The notes under the pieces are model-generated. The model was not told where the DNA came from, ran no database searches, and was given only the letters and a program-made list of their open reading frames with translations. The position numbers and the translations under genes are program-made. A stretch of DNA of 64,000 nucleotides, taken from Nautilus pompilius. Taxonomy: Eukaryota > Mollusca > Cephalopoda > Nautilida > Nautilidae. Positions 27,301-34,035 of the stretch are shown one piece after another. The DNA lies in NCBI GenBank assembly GCA_018389105.1, contig JACATO010000995.1:62001-126000 (forward strand), written 5' to 3'. The stretch's first letter is position 1, and the number at the start of each line of letters is the position of its first letter.

Positions 27301-30300
27301 TAATTATTTGCATTTGTTTATTTGTGATTATTAATTTTAGCCTAAAAGTCAAATTCTGATTATTTTTTTACCATCACTGTAGCTATATAAAGAATAAATC
27401 GCAGGCATCGAAAGCTATCATGAACATACAAAGCAACAGTGGCCAGTCTAACCCCTCCTCGGCCAAGCACCACTACCTGAACAAAGCTCGTTACCTTCCA
27501 GGTAAGACGTCCAATCTCACTGATGTTATGAAAAACAGAATGCACACCAGTGTTACTCAAACTTCAAGTGCATGAGTATTCATCTTTTAAAAGGAAATTA
27601 TTTCTTAACTCTGTACTTACTCAGATTAATTGTGAAAAGAAAAGAAATTTAAAAAACAATGAAGAAGGGAAATTGCAGAAATGTGGCCTTCAATGTTTTG
27701 TTTTTTTTTTCAATGTTTTTATTAAACAAACTTATTTTCAATGTTGCAAAAGATCTGTAAATGCCACAGAATGGAATGCCTTTTTTAATATTCTGTTATT
27801 TTACTTGAACTCGATATTTTAACAGAATCTTCAGTTGGGGAGGCAGAAGACTTAATTCCTCTTTTATTTCTTTCAGCGATCTCAAAAGGATATGACAAGT
27901 TGTATAAATCTTAGTCTGAGGGTTTGAATTATTAGAATGTGTTCAGCAAAGAATCAATTGACTGCTTTAGAATTTACAAAATGCTGAATAACTAATTGCC
28001 AAGTTTTGACTTTAAATGTTTAAGCAGATATCAGGTGAAGATATTAAACCTGTGGACGAGCAATAATATATTTTTTCATTGGTTAATAACAAAGGACATA
28101 ATCACCAGTTGGCTAAGGTTAAATGTTAGAAAATGCTGTTTTTTGTTTTTGTTTGTTAATTGTAATCGCATAAATCAATATTAAAATTTTTCACTCTCCA
28201 GGGCTTGGATAAGCCATTCTGCTTCATTGTCTTATTTTTCTTTCCATGATTCATAGATAAGTCAATTTTACATATAAGATGAAGCTAGATCAACTATGGT
28301 ATTTTTTTTTTTTTTTTCTGTGTTGTATATTTAATAAAAACACTTTTACAAGAGTTCCTTTGCCTTCCTCTCCTCACAAATTTCCATCACCACTTTTTCG
28401 GTGGTGGTCTGTAGATCCCAACAACAACAGCATGATCTCATTCATATGGCTCTAGTGTCAGTTCCAAAGGTTTGATTTTCTCTGCCTTCAGTTTGTTAAC
28501 TTCAGCAGCAAATACTGCTTCTGGCTCGGCTGTTGAGTCAACACAGTTGGCCTTAATTGATATAACCACATGTCCACCATTTTTTAGAAATGTATGAGCA
28601 TTGATGGAAACAATTCTGGCCTGGTCTGGCTGTGCCACATCAGCAAATATTGTATCAACCATGCCAATTAGCATTCTGTATTTGTGTGGATGTCTAGCAT
28701 CTTCTATGATAGGAACAATATTTGTTCTCTTTTTGGCCACATTTATCAAATCCCTTCCACTTCTGTGTGAAAATTCAACAGCATTAACCACTCCCTCTGG
28801 GCCAATGATATCAGAAACATGGCTGACTGTTGTTCCCGAGGAGGCTCCAAGATACAACACTTTGCCCCCCGGTGTCATGTGGATTTTGTCAATCCCTCCA
28901 AGAATAGCTGCAGCCAGCTTTGATCAGAATGGATTCCAGGCTCTGTATTCAATTTTGTCTTCACCTTCCCCAACACTTATTCTTTTTTCTCCATAAACAG
29001 AGTCACCCATACCTTTCATAATACTATTGCATTACATTGTTGCCTATGGTACTTCCAGGCTCATCATTATTAATGAGCTGTTTGTGCATACCAGTAAATT
29101 ACCTTGTGAGACACTCTACTGGTTAAATGGGTGTTGAAGTAGTTTTTAATATGTTTGTAATTGTGAAGAGATCTGAAACAAACTGCCAATGTTATTATTG
29201 GTTTTGATATTGAAAACCTGTTGTCTATTTTTATTCGCTGTATGACATCAGTAGTCATCAGGTGATCTCATGCCATTTTACAGTGTTTTCAATTGCCTAT
29301 TTAAAATGCCAAATATTAATGTTATCTATCTATGACACTTATTTGATTTTGAGATAATACAGAACATCCAAATTCAGAAAATCAACTCTCAATTTCATTT
29401 TTGATAGCACAAGTCAATCAGTTTCAAGTTGTTAAACATTTGGGGTTTACAACTAGAGTAACATGGAGGTCAACACAGTTAGCTGCTCTCTGATAGGATG
29501 ATATGGTATGCACTTCCAAGTAGCTGCTATGGTGAATACTGTACATCAGCAAAAAAAAAAAAGGAAGAAATGTAGAGACAGCAGGCATCAGCTGCAATTT
29601 GTTTGACCTATAGTCTCAGCTGTACAGCACTGACTCCATAACATAGCACATTGAGTTAGCACATTAACCTCCAACTTATCCTAGCTTAGCAGCTGCAATT
29701 TGCCTTCCTGGTTTTCTTCATAGTTCATAATGTACCATTCCATTCACGCCAGTCCCACCAACTCTGTATTTCCTGTGTGCAGCCATCTTACAGCAGTATG
29801 CTTAACAACTTCCATCTTGAAAGTTGCCATGTTCTACATGTGTGACATTACAGGAGGTATTTTGAAATGAGGTAGAGGATTTGTTGAGGTATTTATACAT
29901 AGAATTAAAAAAGAATAGATGGAACATAATTGGTGAGTGCACACTTGTTATTGATTGAATAATTTCACATGCTTCATTGAGTGCATTAATGGCAAATTGC
30001 TCCCCTAAATGGTCAATTTTACAATTTGTTTAAGAAAATAACACTGTCATTTTCTATTTTTTTTTATTAAAATGATTTCAATGACTATTCATAGATAAGT
30101 CGATTTGGAGTATAAGTTGAAGTGCAGACTTCTGGGTGAAAACGTATCAACTTATAGACTAAAAAATACAGTACATTTGTATTAAGATTGTTCAAATAAA
30201 ACCCAGCCAGATATGATTGCATTGATTCCATTTTCAGCTGGGTTTTATTTGAACAATCCTAGTACTTTGGCTTTTGAAGTTTTTATTAAAGCTTTTACAA

Positions 30301-33300
30301 TGAGCCTGTCATTTTTCAATATTATTATTTTATCTAGATATAAAGTGTGTGAAGGATTTATTGCTTTGTGCATACAGTAAAAGTATGTATCATAAATTTT
30401 CATACAGCAACTTGCATCTATCACAATCAGCTGTCTTATGCAGAATTACTGGCATATTTATCTTTTTCAAGGATTGCTATCTCTTGACATTAGATTTAGT
30501 TTATATATATGTAAAACATCATATATTCTTGTCGGGGGGGGGAATTAAGATTGATGAAAACTAGAACAAACAAAATGAAAAAAAAAAACTTGTTTTTATA
30601 TTTTTCCTCTGATCCAGAGAACCAAATTCAAAGTACAAACAAAAATTTAGAAAAAAAGAAGAAAAAAATTGCTGCAACGCTAAATGTCACTTTTGTCATC
30701 CACTTTTTTAATTTACCAAGGTGTAAATCCTACCAGCAGTATGGCCAGGAGAGATAGTTCAACATGGTGGAACAGCAAACCTTTCGGAAATGGTCCATTC
30801 TCCAGAGCTGCCAACTCCCGTGAGTAGATTTGCACTGGCAGTTTTATTCTCAGAGCTCCCAAGATCTCATTACATCACACTTCACTGGCACATTTAGCCC
30901 CCCCCTGCTTGGAACAGAGGCTTTTTTACCCATAAGTAAGAAATTTTGGTCTTAACTCTTTCTTTTTTTTTTTCAGCATCTTCTGTAAAGGAAAGAAGCC
31001 CATGTGTTGTTTAAATGTCTACTTTAATGTTCATAGCAAAACAAAGGCTTAATCACAAGTTGTAATTATTTATCATAACTTACTATGCAGAGGTAGTTAT
31101 ATTTATTCCTTATTCATGGCATGTCTACATTTAAAGTGAACAGGTCTCGTCTGTGTGTATGTATAATTTTGACTAAATTAAAATGCTCCTAATAACAAGA
31201 AAAATTATTATTAACCAAAACTAGACCAAAATAATGACACTGGTAAAGCCCTGGAAACAGTAAATACTGCTTATAGCACTCACCAAGATATTCAACCCAT
31301 TCCCTTGATCTGCTTATGACATTTTGTTTTGATTTTGTCTCATTTTTTGTTTTCTATTTCTGTTTGTACCTTTCTTATTGAAACTTTTCCTGATCATGTC
31401 AGGAGAAATCTTCCACACACTCACCATTCACTCACTAAAGGGAAGGTGTGATTCTGCCTTTCTCATCATGCTCTGTCCATTTACCGTCCAATCGTTTCCA
31501 TTTCTTTTAGGGTTCTGCTTGAACAGGCAATTCCAGAATGCATTAACCGGTTGTCCTAAGCTAGTGTAACCACCCAGAATCTTGCAACATCTGAGATGCA
31601 GCCACCTTGTATTTGCTTGCTGTCTCCATCACTACCTCAGTCCTGTGTGACCTAAAGAGTTATTAATCTGTTTAGCATCTTGCCATTTCCAAGCACTTCC
31701 AGATGGCTACTTTATTGGTCTTTGATCAGTTTTGCCATGTAAGCTTCTCATATCTACTCTTGAATTCTTTTTCTACCCATCAAATTTCCTTACAACTGTA
31801 CTAATTTTGTTGTAGCAGTTGCATAGTTTGTAACACTATCTTGATCTTGGTCATGTAGCTTGCCATCTTTGACATTAGAACTCTTCTACAAACATGATAC
31901 ATGCTGCTTACTACTAGGATTTAAAATGAACGAGTGAACACATGGGGAAAAAATGGATTTTGTAATAGAAAGGCCTAATTTGGCTAAAGCACAGCAAGCC
32001 ATGATTTTTTCCCCAATCACTGTGCTTCTCTTCAATACAGATTGTCATGTAATCAGTGATGTGAGAATTATGTGCCCAAACGAGGAACACTTTCCAAAAT
32101 ATTACCAAACAAGCCAATAACTTGTGTATGCTATGGGGACACTGGCACATATACATTAATAGTGAAAAGTACTTTAAAGGAAACTCTGAACTGAGATGGC
32201 TGATATCTGTGAATGCAGTATTCAGGGGTCGCTAAGTCTACAAAGCAAATTCTTTGTTAAACATTATTCACGTGCCAAAATGCTTCTAGACAAGTGAGTG
32301 GGCATTTATTAGAGATATTTATGAATGCAGGTCATTGGGTGATTTTATTTATAGCTTCCTGGTGCTGAAGTGGAGTATGTGCAGTGATTAAAAAAAAAAC
32401 AATATAGTTCTCTGTTTCTCTCTCTCTCCGCTGATATTTTCAAGAAAGCTGAAACTTTGTTTACATCACTCTTCATTAAACCGTTTCCTTCCAATGACAG
32501 GTGGTGCTGGCTATAACTATGGGGGAGCAACTAACAGCACATACGTGCCATCTTTTGTCTCCAATGGTGGAAAATCTAGTAAGTGAATTTTGACTTGGCA
32601 ATAAATTTATTTTTCTTTAGTCGTGAGAAGGTCCATTTCTATTTTATGTCCAGTGTAAACCTAATCTCATGCATTGATTTATGTGGGCAACTACTTGTGA
32701 TATAATGACTTAATGACAGACTGGATTATTAAAACTGTTCAGTGACCATTTGTAATCGGTTTATTATTTTTGAAAATTGCATGAAGTTTCCTTCAGTGTA
32801 GGAAAGATGGAATAGATGTGGTCGTTAGGCAAGTTGTCTCTTGGAGAAAAAAATGTGTAGATAATATCCAACGATTAAGATTTCTAGTGTTTAATATGAC
32901 AGCAGGATTTTTGTAGTAGTAGTAGTTGTTGTTGTTTCCTGATTTTATTCCAAAACTCTCTATATTTCCATAACATGCAAAGGATATTGCTTTGGCTGGT
33001 TGTTGGCAATTATGAAAAGAATCAGAGCTCTGATTGGATCAATATCATTTTTAACATCACAATCTTATAGTAAAAATCAATTAAACACACCAGGTTTTCC
33101 CCTTTTTTGAAATTCACTTTGTTTGTATGGGAAGCTGAGAATGGATTTGTTTAATTGATCTCAAACGCTTTATTTTTGGTACAGGTAAAATACAAAAAAT
33201 ACAAGCAAAAATTTTTCATCAGCCTGTCATCTTTTTCTTTGTAATCTGTGGATAATCATATTAATAAAAATACCATCAAGATCTGTGCAGGGTGAGATAA

Positions 33301-34035
33301 GGGTTAAGTAAACAGATAACATTGGGTTAAATGGATTCTAATGGCTGGTGTTAATTTTATCTTTAAACAAACAGATTATTCCACTGTTGGATGGAAGCAA
33401 GCTAAGCCATCTGCGATTGGCCTAAGTAAGAATCCCTCAGGTTACCAGCCAACTATAGGAGCTGCGGTCCACAGTCGTCCAGACTGGGGAGCGAAGTATG
33501 TTTGTGTTTGTTTGTTCCAGTTCCTAAAGTCCACTGCTGTAATGCTGTTCTAGAGATGGAATCGGTCTGCTGTGAAACCATAACTGGAAAGACCGTTAGG
33601 TTGTTACATTGAGGTAGAAGTACAGATGTCCTTGCATGCTGGTTAGACAAAGTAGAGAATGTTTAAAATCTTTGAAAATTTAGCAGTATGTGAATGAGAG
33701 TTTCTTTCCTTTTTTTCCCCTCCCTCTCATTTCCCAGTTTTTCCAGAAGGAAGCAATGTTGATTTCTATGGATGTGGTTAAAGAGTGATTTTTGCCCCCC
33801 CCCCAACTGACCTTTGGCCAGGTTGAGGCTTGTGCATTATTCAGAAGCTATGGTTCCTTAATTTGTTGCTCCTTGGGTGAGGGGATGGAATAGTCGTTAC
33901 CTAACATAAATAGCATCTCCAATATGGCTACCTAATATTGCATTGTATCTGAAAACAATGGGTTATTTACTTTTCACTCTTCTTGGCATGTACAGAATGA
34001 CCTACAGACCACACAGACTTTCGGTAAGAAGGTGA
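231..34035 (+). CDS. CILK1/MAK: CILK1/MAK-type ciliary serine/threonine kinase (14 exons, spliced)
   Basis: This is a RCK-family kinase (CILK1/ICK, MAK) of the CMGC group, known to act in cilia in length control and intraflagellar transport turnaround. Coding exons: 231-331, 5862-5916, 8260-8381, 11098-11177, 12780-12912, 17900-18071, 18736-18903, 21940-22128, 25002-25198, 27383-27501, 30721-30819, 32501-32578, 33375-33495, 33996-34035. All phases match and give about 557 residues, against roughly 620-630 in human MAK and CILK1. Visible motifs are the glycine loop GDGTYGSV (11-18), VAIKK with K33, HRDLKPEN with D125, DFG (143-145), the activation motif TDY (157-159) and YRAPE (165-169). The tail keeps [29 protein letters not shown] and a terminal DWGAK, matching CILK1/MAK tail landmarks. 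Which of the two vertebrate paralogues it equals cannot be decided; it may be the pre-duplication single gene. The last exon is uncertain. Confidence 0.93.
449..1783 (+). mobile_element. mariner transposon with decayed transposase
   Basis: Terminal inverted repeats of about 28 bp (449-476 and 1756-1783, beginning GAGGTGTAGT and differing at two positions) are flanked by TA duplications at 447-448 and 1784-1785. Inside, a transposase starts with [18 protein letters not shown] at 656 and ends with [16 protein letters not shown]...YFEGD at 1711. Motifs such as [23 protein letters not shown] and [16 protein letters not shown] identify a mariner transposase. It is broken by frameshifts and stops (for example near 775 and 943), and the second catalytic aspartate region is damaged, so it should be immobile by itself. 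It sits in intron 1 of the kinase gene. Confidence 0.95.
656..1711 (+). pseudogene. mariner transposase pseudogene
   Basis: Homology to the whole length of a mariner transposase (about 345 residues) is spread over all three frames. Helix-turn-helix-like segments lie at about 720-990, the first catalytic aspartate block (GDETW) at about 1125, and the last ([12 protein letters not shown]) at about 1507-1545. Frameshifts occur around 950-990, 1370-1380 and 1490-1505. Confidence 0.9.
1784..5861. other. CILK1/MAK intron 1, remainder
   Basis: AT-rich non-coding DNA with homopolymer tracts and a short CA run near 2808-2820. Apart from a SINE fragment on the minus strand near 5436-5500, I see no gene, RNA or clear repeat. 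The ORFs here are short and have no recognisable motifs. Confidence 0.6.
5436..5500 (-). mobile_element. tRNA-derived SINE head fragment
   Basis: Read on the minus strand, this matches the head of the SINE at 6919: a CAGTGGTTAGATTACTG core comparable to the TTAGATGACTGGACTGC there, followed by GGTTTCCTCC. Low copy divergence cannot be measured here. Confidence 0.45.
5862..5916 (+). CDS. CILK1/MAK: CILK1/MAK exon 2
   Basis: A 55-base exon between TTTTAATAG and GTAAGT. It reads [19 protein letters not shown] after joining the split lysine codon, nearly identical to the alpha-C helix region of human CILK1. The conserved glutamate of the helix is in LREVK. Confidence 0.93.
6316..6334 (+). repeat. 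(CAA)n microsatellite
   Basis: About six CAA units directly after a short CA run, in intron 2. Confidence 0.85.
6919..7660 (+). mobile_element. tRNA-derived SINE split by a retrocopy
   Basis: The head at 6919-6976 (CTGGGGCAGTGTAATGG resembles an A box) continues after the insertion at 7411 with TTGAGGTCAGTTCCTGC, a B-box-like element. The body at 7440-7600 includes CCACATGGGTTTCCTCGCA, resembling the central region of other invertebrate SINEs and of the copy at 38.5 kb. The 3' boundary is estimated. Confidence 0.6.
6977..7400 (+). pseudogene. RPL7: RPL7 (ribosomal protein L7) retrocopy, 5'-truncated, with intron remnant
   Basis: From about 7138 the sequence encodes the C-terminal part of large-subunit ribosomal protein L7: [18 protein letters not shown], then [28 protein letters not shown] and [13 protein letters not shown], in shifting frames. 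It has an AATAAA-type signal near 7361 and a 17-base poly-A at 7384-7400. It is flanked by a direct repeat, AAGATCAGGGGC, at 6965-6976 and 7399-7410 (the first two bases shared with the poly-A), a target-site duplication. The 5' part (6977-7135) is non-coding and ends in a splice-acceptor-like tract, CTTTCTCTACCCAG, with a branch-like CTAAC at 7100, so an intron seems to have been copied along. Frameshifts show it is dead. Confidence 0.9.
8260..8381 (+). CDS. CILK1/MAK: CILK1/MAK exon 3
   Basis: Starts after TTTACAG and ends before GTAAAA, with phase 2 at the end. Encodes the kinase N-lobe to hinge stretch, including KLNHPNI, FIFEYM and ENLYQMMKD, as in RCK kinases. Confidence 0.95.
8382..9440. 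other. CILK1/MAK intron 3, first part
   Basis: AT-rich non-coding sequence. I see no gene, structured repeat or RNA here. Confidence 0.6.
9441..10466. mobile_element. Inverted-repeat DNA transposon, superfamily unassigned
   Basis: The right end reads, on the minus strand, ACTGTATTCTGCAGCATATA then GGACGCACTGGCATATAGG. The left end has the diverged counterpart ACTACC...GTGGCATATAAGAAGCAC, and CTGCGTCCTATACAG lies just inside. The unit is about 1.0 kb. No transposase motif is recognisable in its short ORFs (9582-9955), so it is probably non-autonomous. A pogo-like TIR-style segment (10,050-10,125, ending CTTCCACTGTA) suggests a nested insertion. Exact ends and target duplication are unclear. 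Confidence 0.55.
10219..10286. repeat. Perfect 20-bp inverted repeat (hairpin)
   Basis: ATTTGTGCATTTTAGGTTAT at 10219-10238 is exactly complementary to 10267-10286, with a 28-base loop. It lies within the 9.4-10.5 kb transposon. Confidence 0.85.
10467..11097. other. CILK1/MAK intron 3, last part
   Basis: AT-rich non-coding DNA up to the exon 4 acceptor. Nothing else seen. Confidence 0.6.
11098..11177 (+). CDS. CILK1/MAK: CILK1/MAK exon 4
   Basis: Starts after TTTTTAG and ends before GTGAGT in phase 1. Encodes the C-lobe helix with [18 protein letters not shown], matching the region before the catalytic loop. Confidence 0.94.
11178..12779. other. CILK1/MAK intron 4
   Basis: Non-coding. A somewhat GC-richer stretch at 12,500-12,690 begins at a long T run and contains GGGTCGGTTCCACGACC, which is B-box-like and can also form a 5-bp hairpin. 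A retroposed element in minus orientation is possible but not proven. The rest is plain AT-rich sequence. Confidence 0.5.
12780..12912 (+). CDS. CILK1/MAK: CILK1/MAK exon 5 (catalytic and activation loops)
   Basis: Starts after TTTCAAG and ends before GTCAGT in phase 2. Carries [21 protein letters not shown] and [11 protein letters not shown]. The TDY motif falls at T157 and Y159, the same residue numbers as the regulatory sites of human CILK1. Confidence 0.96.
12913..13940. other. CILK1/MAK intron 5, first part
   Basis: Non-coding. AAAGGGCAATAACTC at 13,682-13,696 resembles a motif common in molluscan repeats and may belong to the flank of the ORF block that follows. Confidence 0.4.
13941..16920 (-). 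pseudogene. Decayed transposase-like ORF block, unclassified family
   Basis: About 3 kb on the minus strand reads as one broken protein. In order from its N-terminal side: a Cys-rich segment ([17 protein letters not shown], near 16,890), then DGICEAIYP (near 16,530), [11 protein letters not shown] and [10 protein letters not shown] (16,170-15,930), [17 protein letters not shown] (near 15,560), [14 protein letters not shown] and [15 protein letters not shown] (15,320-15,150), a C2H2-like CSICQIQF (near 14,610) and a basic C terminus at 13,941. Similar uncharacterised proteins recur in invertebrate genomes. The regularly spaced acidic motifs (DFK, TDNA, DGK..D.H) suggest a DDE-type nuclease, which is an inference. 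Stops and frameshifts occur at about 16,640, 16,430, 16,275, 16,170, 15,925, 15,640 and 15,380, so it is dead. It lies antisense inside intron 5. I found no convincing terminal repeats. Confidence 0.6.
16921..17899. other. CILK1/MAK intron 5, last part
   Basis: Non-coding. 16,930-17,150 may be the 5' flank of the minus-strand ORF block. No other feature seen. Confidence 0.5.
17900..18071 (+). CDS. CILK1/MAK: CILK1/MAK exon 6
   Basis: Starts after TTCTGCAG and ends before GTGAGT in phase 0. Encodes [22 protein letters not shown] and [16 protein letters not shown], the P+1 loop and F-helix region. Confidence 0.96.
18072..20049. other. CILK1/MAK intron 6 and first part of intron 7
   Basis: Apart from exon 7 (18,736-18,903) this is AT-rich non-coding sequence. 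No element recognised. Confidence 0.55.
18736..18903 (+). CDS. CILK1/MAK: CILK1/MAK exon 7
   Basis: Starts after CCAATAG and ends before GTGAGA in phase 0. Encodes [18 protein letters not shown] and [14 protein letters not shown], the end of the kinase C-lobe with its conserved arginine (KRPT). Confidence 0.95.
20050..21200 (-). mobile_element. Degraded mariner element
   Basis: On the minus strand, [20 protein letters not shown] (20,770), [34 protein letters not shown] (20,430) and DNAPAH / LPYSPD-like residues (20,340-20,270) match mariner transposase in the correct order. Frames change several times and stops are frequent. I could not find clear terminal inverted repeats, so the boundaries are approximate. 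It differs from the copies at 0.4 and 57 kb. Confidence 0.75.
21201..21939. other. CILK1/MAK intron 7, last part
   Basis: Non-coding. No gene or clear repeat seen before the exon 8 acceptor. Confidence 0.55.
21940..22128 (+). CDS. CILK1/MAK: CILK1/MAK exon 8
   Basis: Starts after CTTTTCAG and ends before GTAAGT in phase 0. Its first codons, [10 protein letters not shown], close the kinase domain. The rest is a serine- and proline-rich linker with no clear domain. Confidence 0.92.
22129..22660. other. CILK1/MAK intron 8, first part
   Basis: AT-rich non-coding DNA with nothing recognisable. Confidence 0.55.
22661..23936 (-). mobile_element. Tc1-like transposon with long inverted repeats, decayed
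   Basis: Ends begin CACTGATTTCC (left) and, on the minus strand, CACCAGTTTCTACAAG (right), flanked by TA at 22,659-22,660 and 23,937-23,938. The inverted repeats are long and imperfect: ATCAAATAAATATGTA near 22,766 is mirrored near 23,812-23,828, and AAATATTTTCAAAATG near 22,690 is mirrored near 23,880. On the minus strand between them are Tc1-style fragments, for example [14 protein letters not shown] and WPACSLS...NPIENIL. The reading frame is shattered. Confidence 0.75.
23937..25001. other. CILK1/MAK intron 8, last part
   Basis: AT-rich non-coding sequence with one CT microsatellite. TATGCAT(T/C)ATTTCTGTG-like units recur loosely at 24,850-24,980 (ATTATGCATCATTTCTGTG and relatives), a short degenerate tandem array just before exon 9. 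Confidence 0.5.
24787..24820 (+). repeat. (CT)n(TG)n microsatellite
   Basis: About eleven CT units followed by a short TG-rich run, in intron 8. Confidence 0.85.
25002..25198 (+). CDS. CILK1/MAK: CILK1/MAK exon 9 (RKRWG / DDWEDFD tail motif)
   Basis: Starts after TTCCTTACAG and ends before GTTAGC in phase 2. Encodes GRKRWGL, then [12 protein letters not shown] and a charged Lys/Glu/Asp stretch. The basic RRRWG-type and acidic DDW motifs are conserved in MAK and CILK1 tails. The donor GTTAGC is weak. Confidence 0.88.
25199..27382. other. CILK1/MAK intron 9
   Basis: Mostly AT-rich non-coding DNA. It contains a candidate alternative exon at 25,758-25,934, given separately. No mobile element was recognised. 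Confidence 0.55.
25758..25934 (+). CDS. Candidate alternative terminal exon of CILK1/MAK
   Basis: A pyrimidine-rich acceptor, TTTCTGTTTTAG, is followed by 58 open codons ending in TGA at 25,932. It begins [19 protein letters not shown] and contains [14 protein letters not shown]. Phase 0 at its start matches the end of exon 8, so exon 8 could splice to it and skip the normal tail. No homology is recognised and no strong donor or polyadenylation signal follows, so this may be chance. Confidence 0.25.
   Translation, partial: SCNKLLTGFSMASQHADSVLPKGSLSQPYRSGASHTFQMQKNYSRLVTSRYSWCSLFI
27383..27501 (+). CDS. CILK1/MAK: CILK1/MAK exon 10
   Basis: Starts after ACTGTAG and ends before GTAAGA in phase 1. 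It reads [14 protein letters not shown] to [12 protein letters not shown], matching the AKQHYLKHSRYLPG landmark of human CILK1. Confidence 0.88.
27502..28293. other. CILK1/MAK intron 10, first part
   Basis: AT-rich non-coding DNA. The segment at 28,246-28,290 (TTCATAGATAAGTC) recurs in the same orientation near 30,091. Confidence 0.5.
28302..29043 (-). pseudogene. FBL: Fibrillarin retrocopy (processed pseudogene)
   Basis: The minus strand encodes most of the methyltransferase domain of fibrillarin, the box C/D snoRNP 2'-O-methyltransferase. Visible parts are [72 protein letters not shown] and, after the stop, [15 protein letters not shown]. It is intronless and 5'-truncated (no Gly/Arg-rich N terminus). 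In-frame TGA codons replace what look like arginine codons at about 28,923 and 28,436. An ATTAAA signal (28,330-28,335, minus strand) precedes a 16-base poly-A. The 8-bp repeat CTATGGTA at 28,294-28,301 and 29,044-29,051 is a target-site duplication. It lies antisense in intron 10. Confidence 0.95.
29052..30181. other. CILK1/MAK intron 10, middle part
   Basis: Non-coding. A segment at 30,088-30,175 shares TTCATAGATAAGTC with 28,249 and ends in AAAAAATACAGTA, like the end of the 9.4-kb transposon, so it may be a fragment of a related element. Confidence 0.4.
30182..30262. mobile_element. Mini-mariner: two terminal repeats and 29-base spacer
   Basis: A 26-bp inverted repeat (30,182-30,207 and 30,237-30,262, core GATTGTTCAAATAAAACCC) has 22 perfectly complementary inner bases. 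TA dinucleotides flank it at 30,180-30,181 and 30,263-30,264. The TTCAAATAAAA core is like the ends of mariner elements, so this looks like a minimal internally deleted copy. It would fold into a stable hairpin in the kinase pre-mRNA. Confidence 0.75.
30263..30720. other. CILK1/MAK intron 10, last part
   Basis: AT-rich non-coding DNA with A-rich and G tracts (a G run at 30,533-30,541). Nothing else seen. Confidence 0.55.
30721..30819 (+). CDS. CILK1/MAK: CILK1/MAK exon 11
   Basis: Starts after TTTACCAAG and ends before GTGAGT in phase 1. The joined reading is [19 protein letters not shown] followed by a short Pro/Ser-rich end. Only this frame is open and it agrees with the neighbouring phases. 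Confidence 0.82.
30820..32500. other. CILK1/MAK intron 11
   Basis: Non-coding. Weak minus-strand open frames at 31,914-32,156 carry no motif I can name. No clear element ends. Confidence 0.5.
32501..32578 (+). CDS. CILK1/MAK: CILK1/MAK exon 12
   Basis: Starts after CCAATGACAG and ends before GTAAGT in phase 1. A Gly/Asn-rich segment leads to [13 protein letters not shown], parallel to the TGNYVPSF motif of human CILK1. Confidence 0.88.
32579..33374. other. CILK1/MAK intron 12
   Basis: AT-rich non-coding DNA with a short GTA/GTT repeat (32,914-32,936). Nothing else seen. Confidence 0.55.
33375..33495 (+). CDS. CILK1/MAK: CILK1/MAK exon 13
   Basis: Starts after AAACAAACAG and ends before GTATGT in phase 2. 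It ends with HSRPDWGAK, matching the GRTDWASK near the C terminus of human CILK1. Reading through the donor would give DWGAKY and then 15 unrelated residues before a stop at 33551, a possible intron-retention isoform. Confidence 0.87.
33496..33995. other. CILK1/MAK intron 13
   Basis: Short intron with a C10 tract at about 33,797. It is either removed, or partly retained to give a stop at 33,551. Confidence 0.6.
33996..34035 (+). CDS. CILK1/MAK: CILK1/MAK putative last exon 14
   Basis: The acceptor TGTACAG at 33989-33995 joins in frame to give [13 protein letters not shown] and a TGA at 34033. A second acceptor 12 bases on (ending at 34007) keeps the frame and gives KPHRLSVRR. The basic end resembles the short SRR end of vertebrate CILK1. 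A donor-like GTAAGA at 34024 overlaps the last codons, so the exon may continue by splicing to 36,428 or 37,412. Confidence 0.55.

Noticed and set aside
28601-28996. 131-codon + strand ORF
   Set aside because: It is the antisense of the fibrillarin retrocopy; the minus strand gives clear fibrillarin motifs.
31914-32156. 80-codon minus-strand ORF in intron 11
   Set aside because: Its translation gave no family match I could defend, and no element ends were visible.
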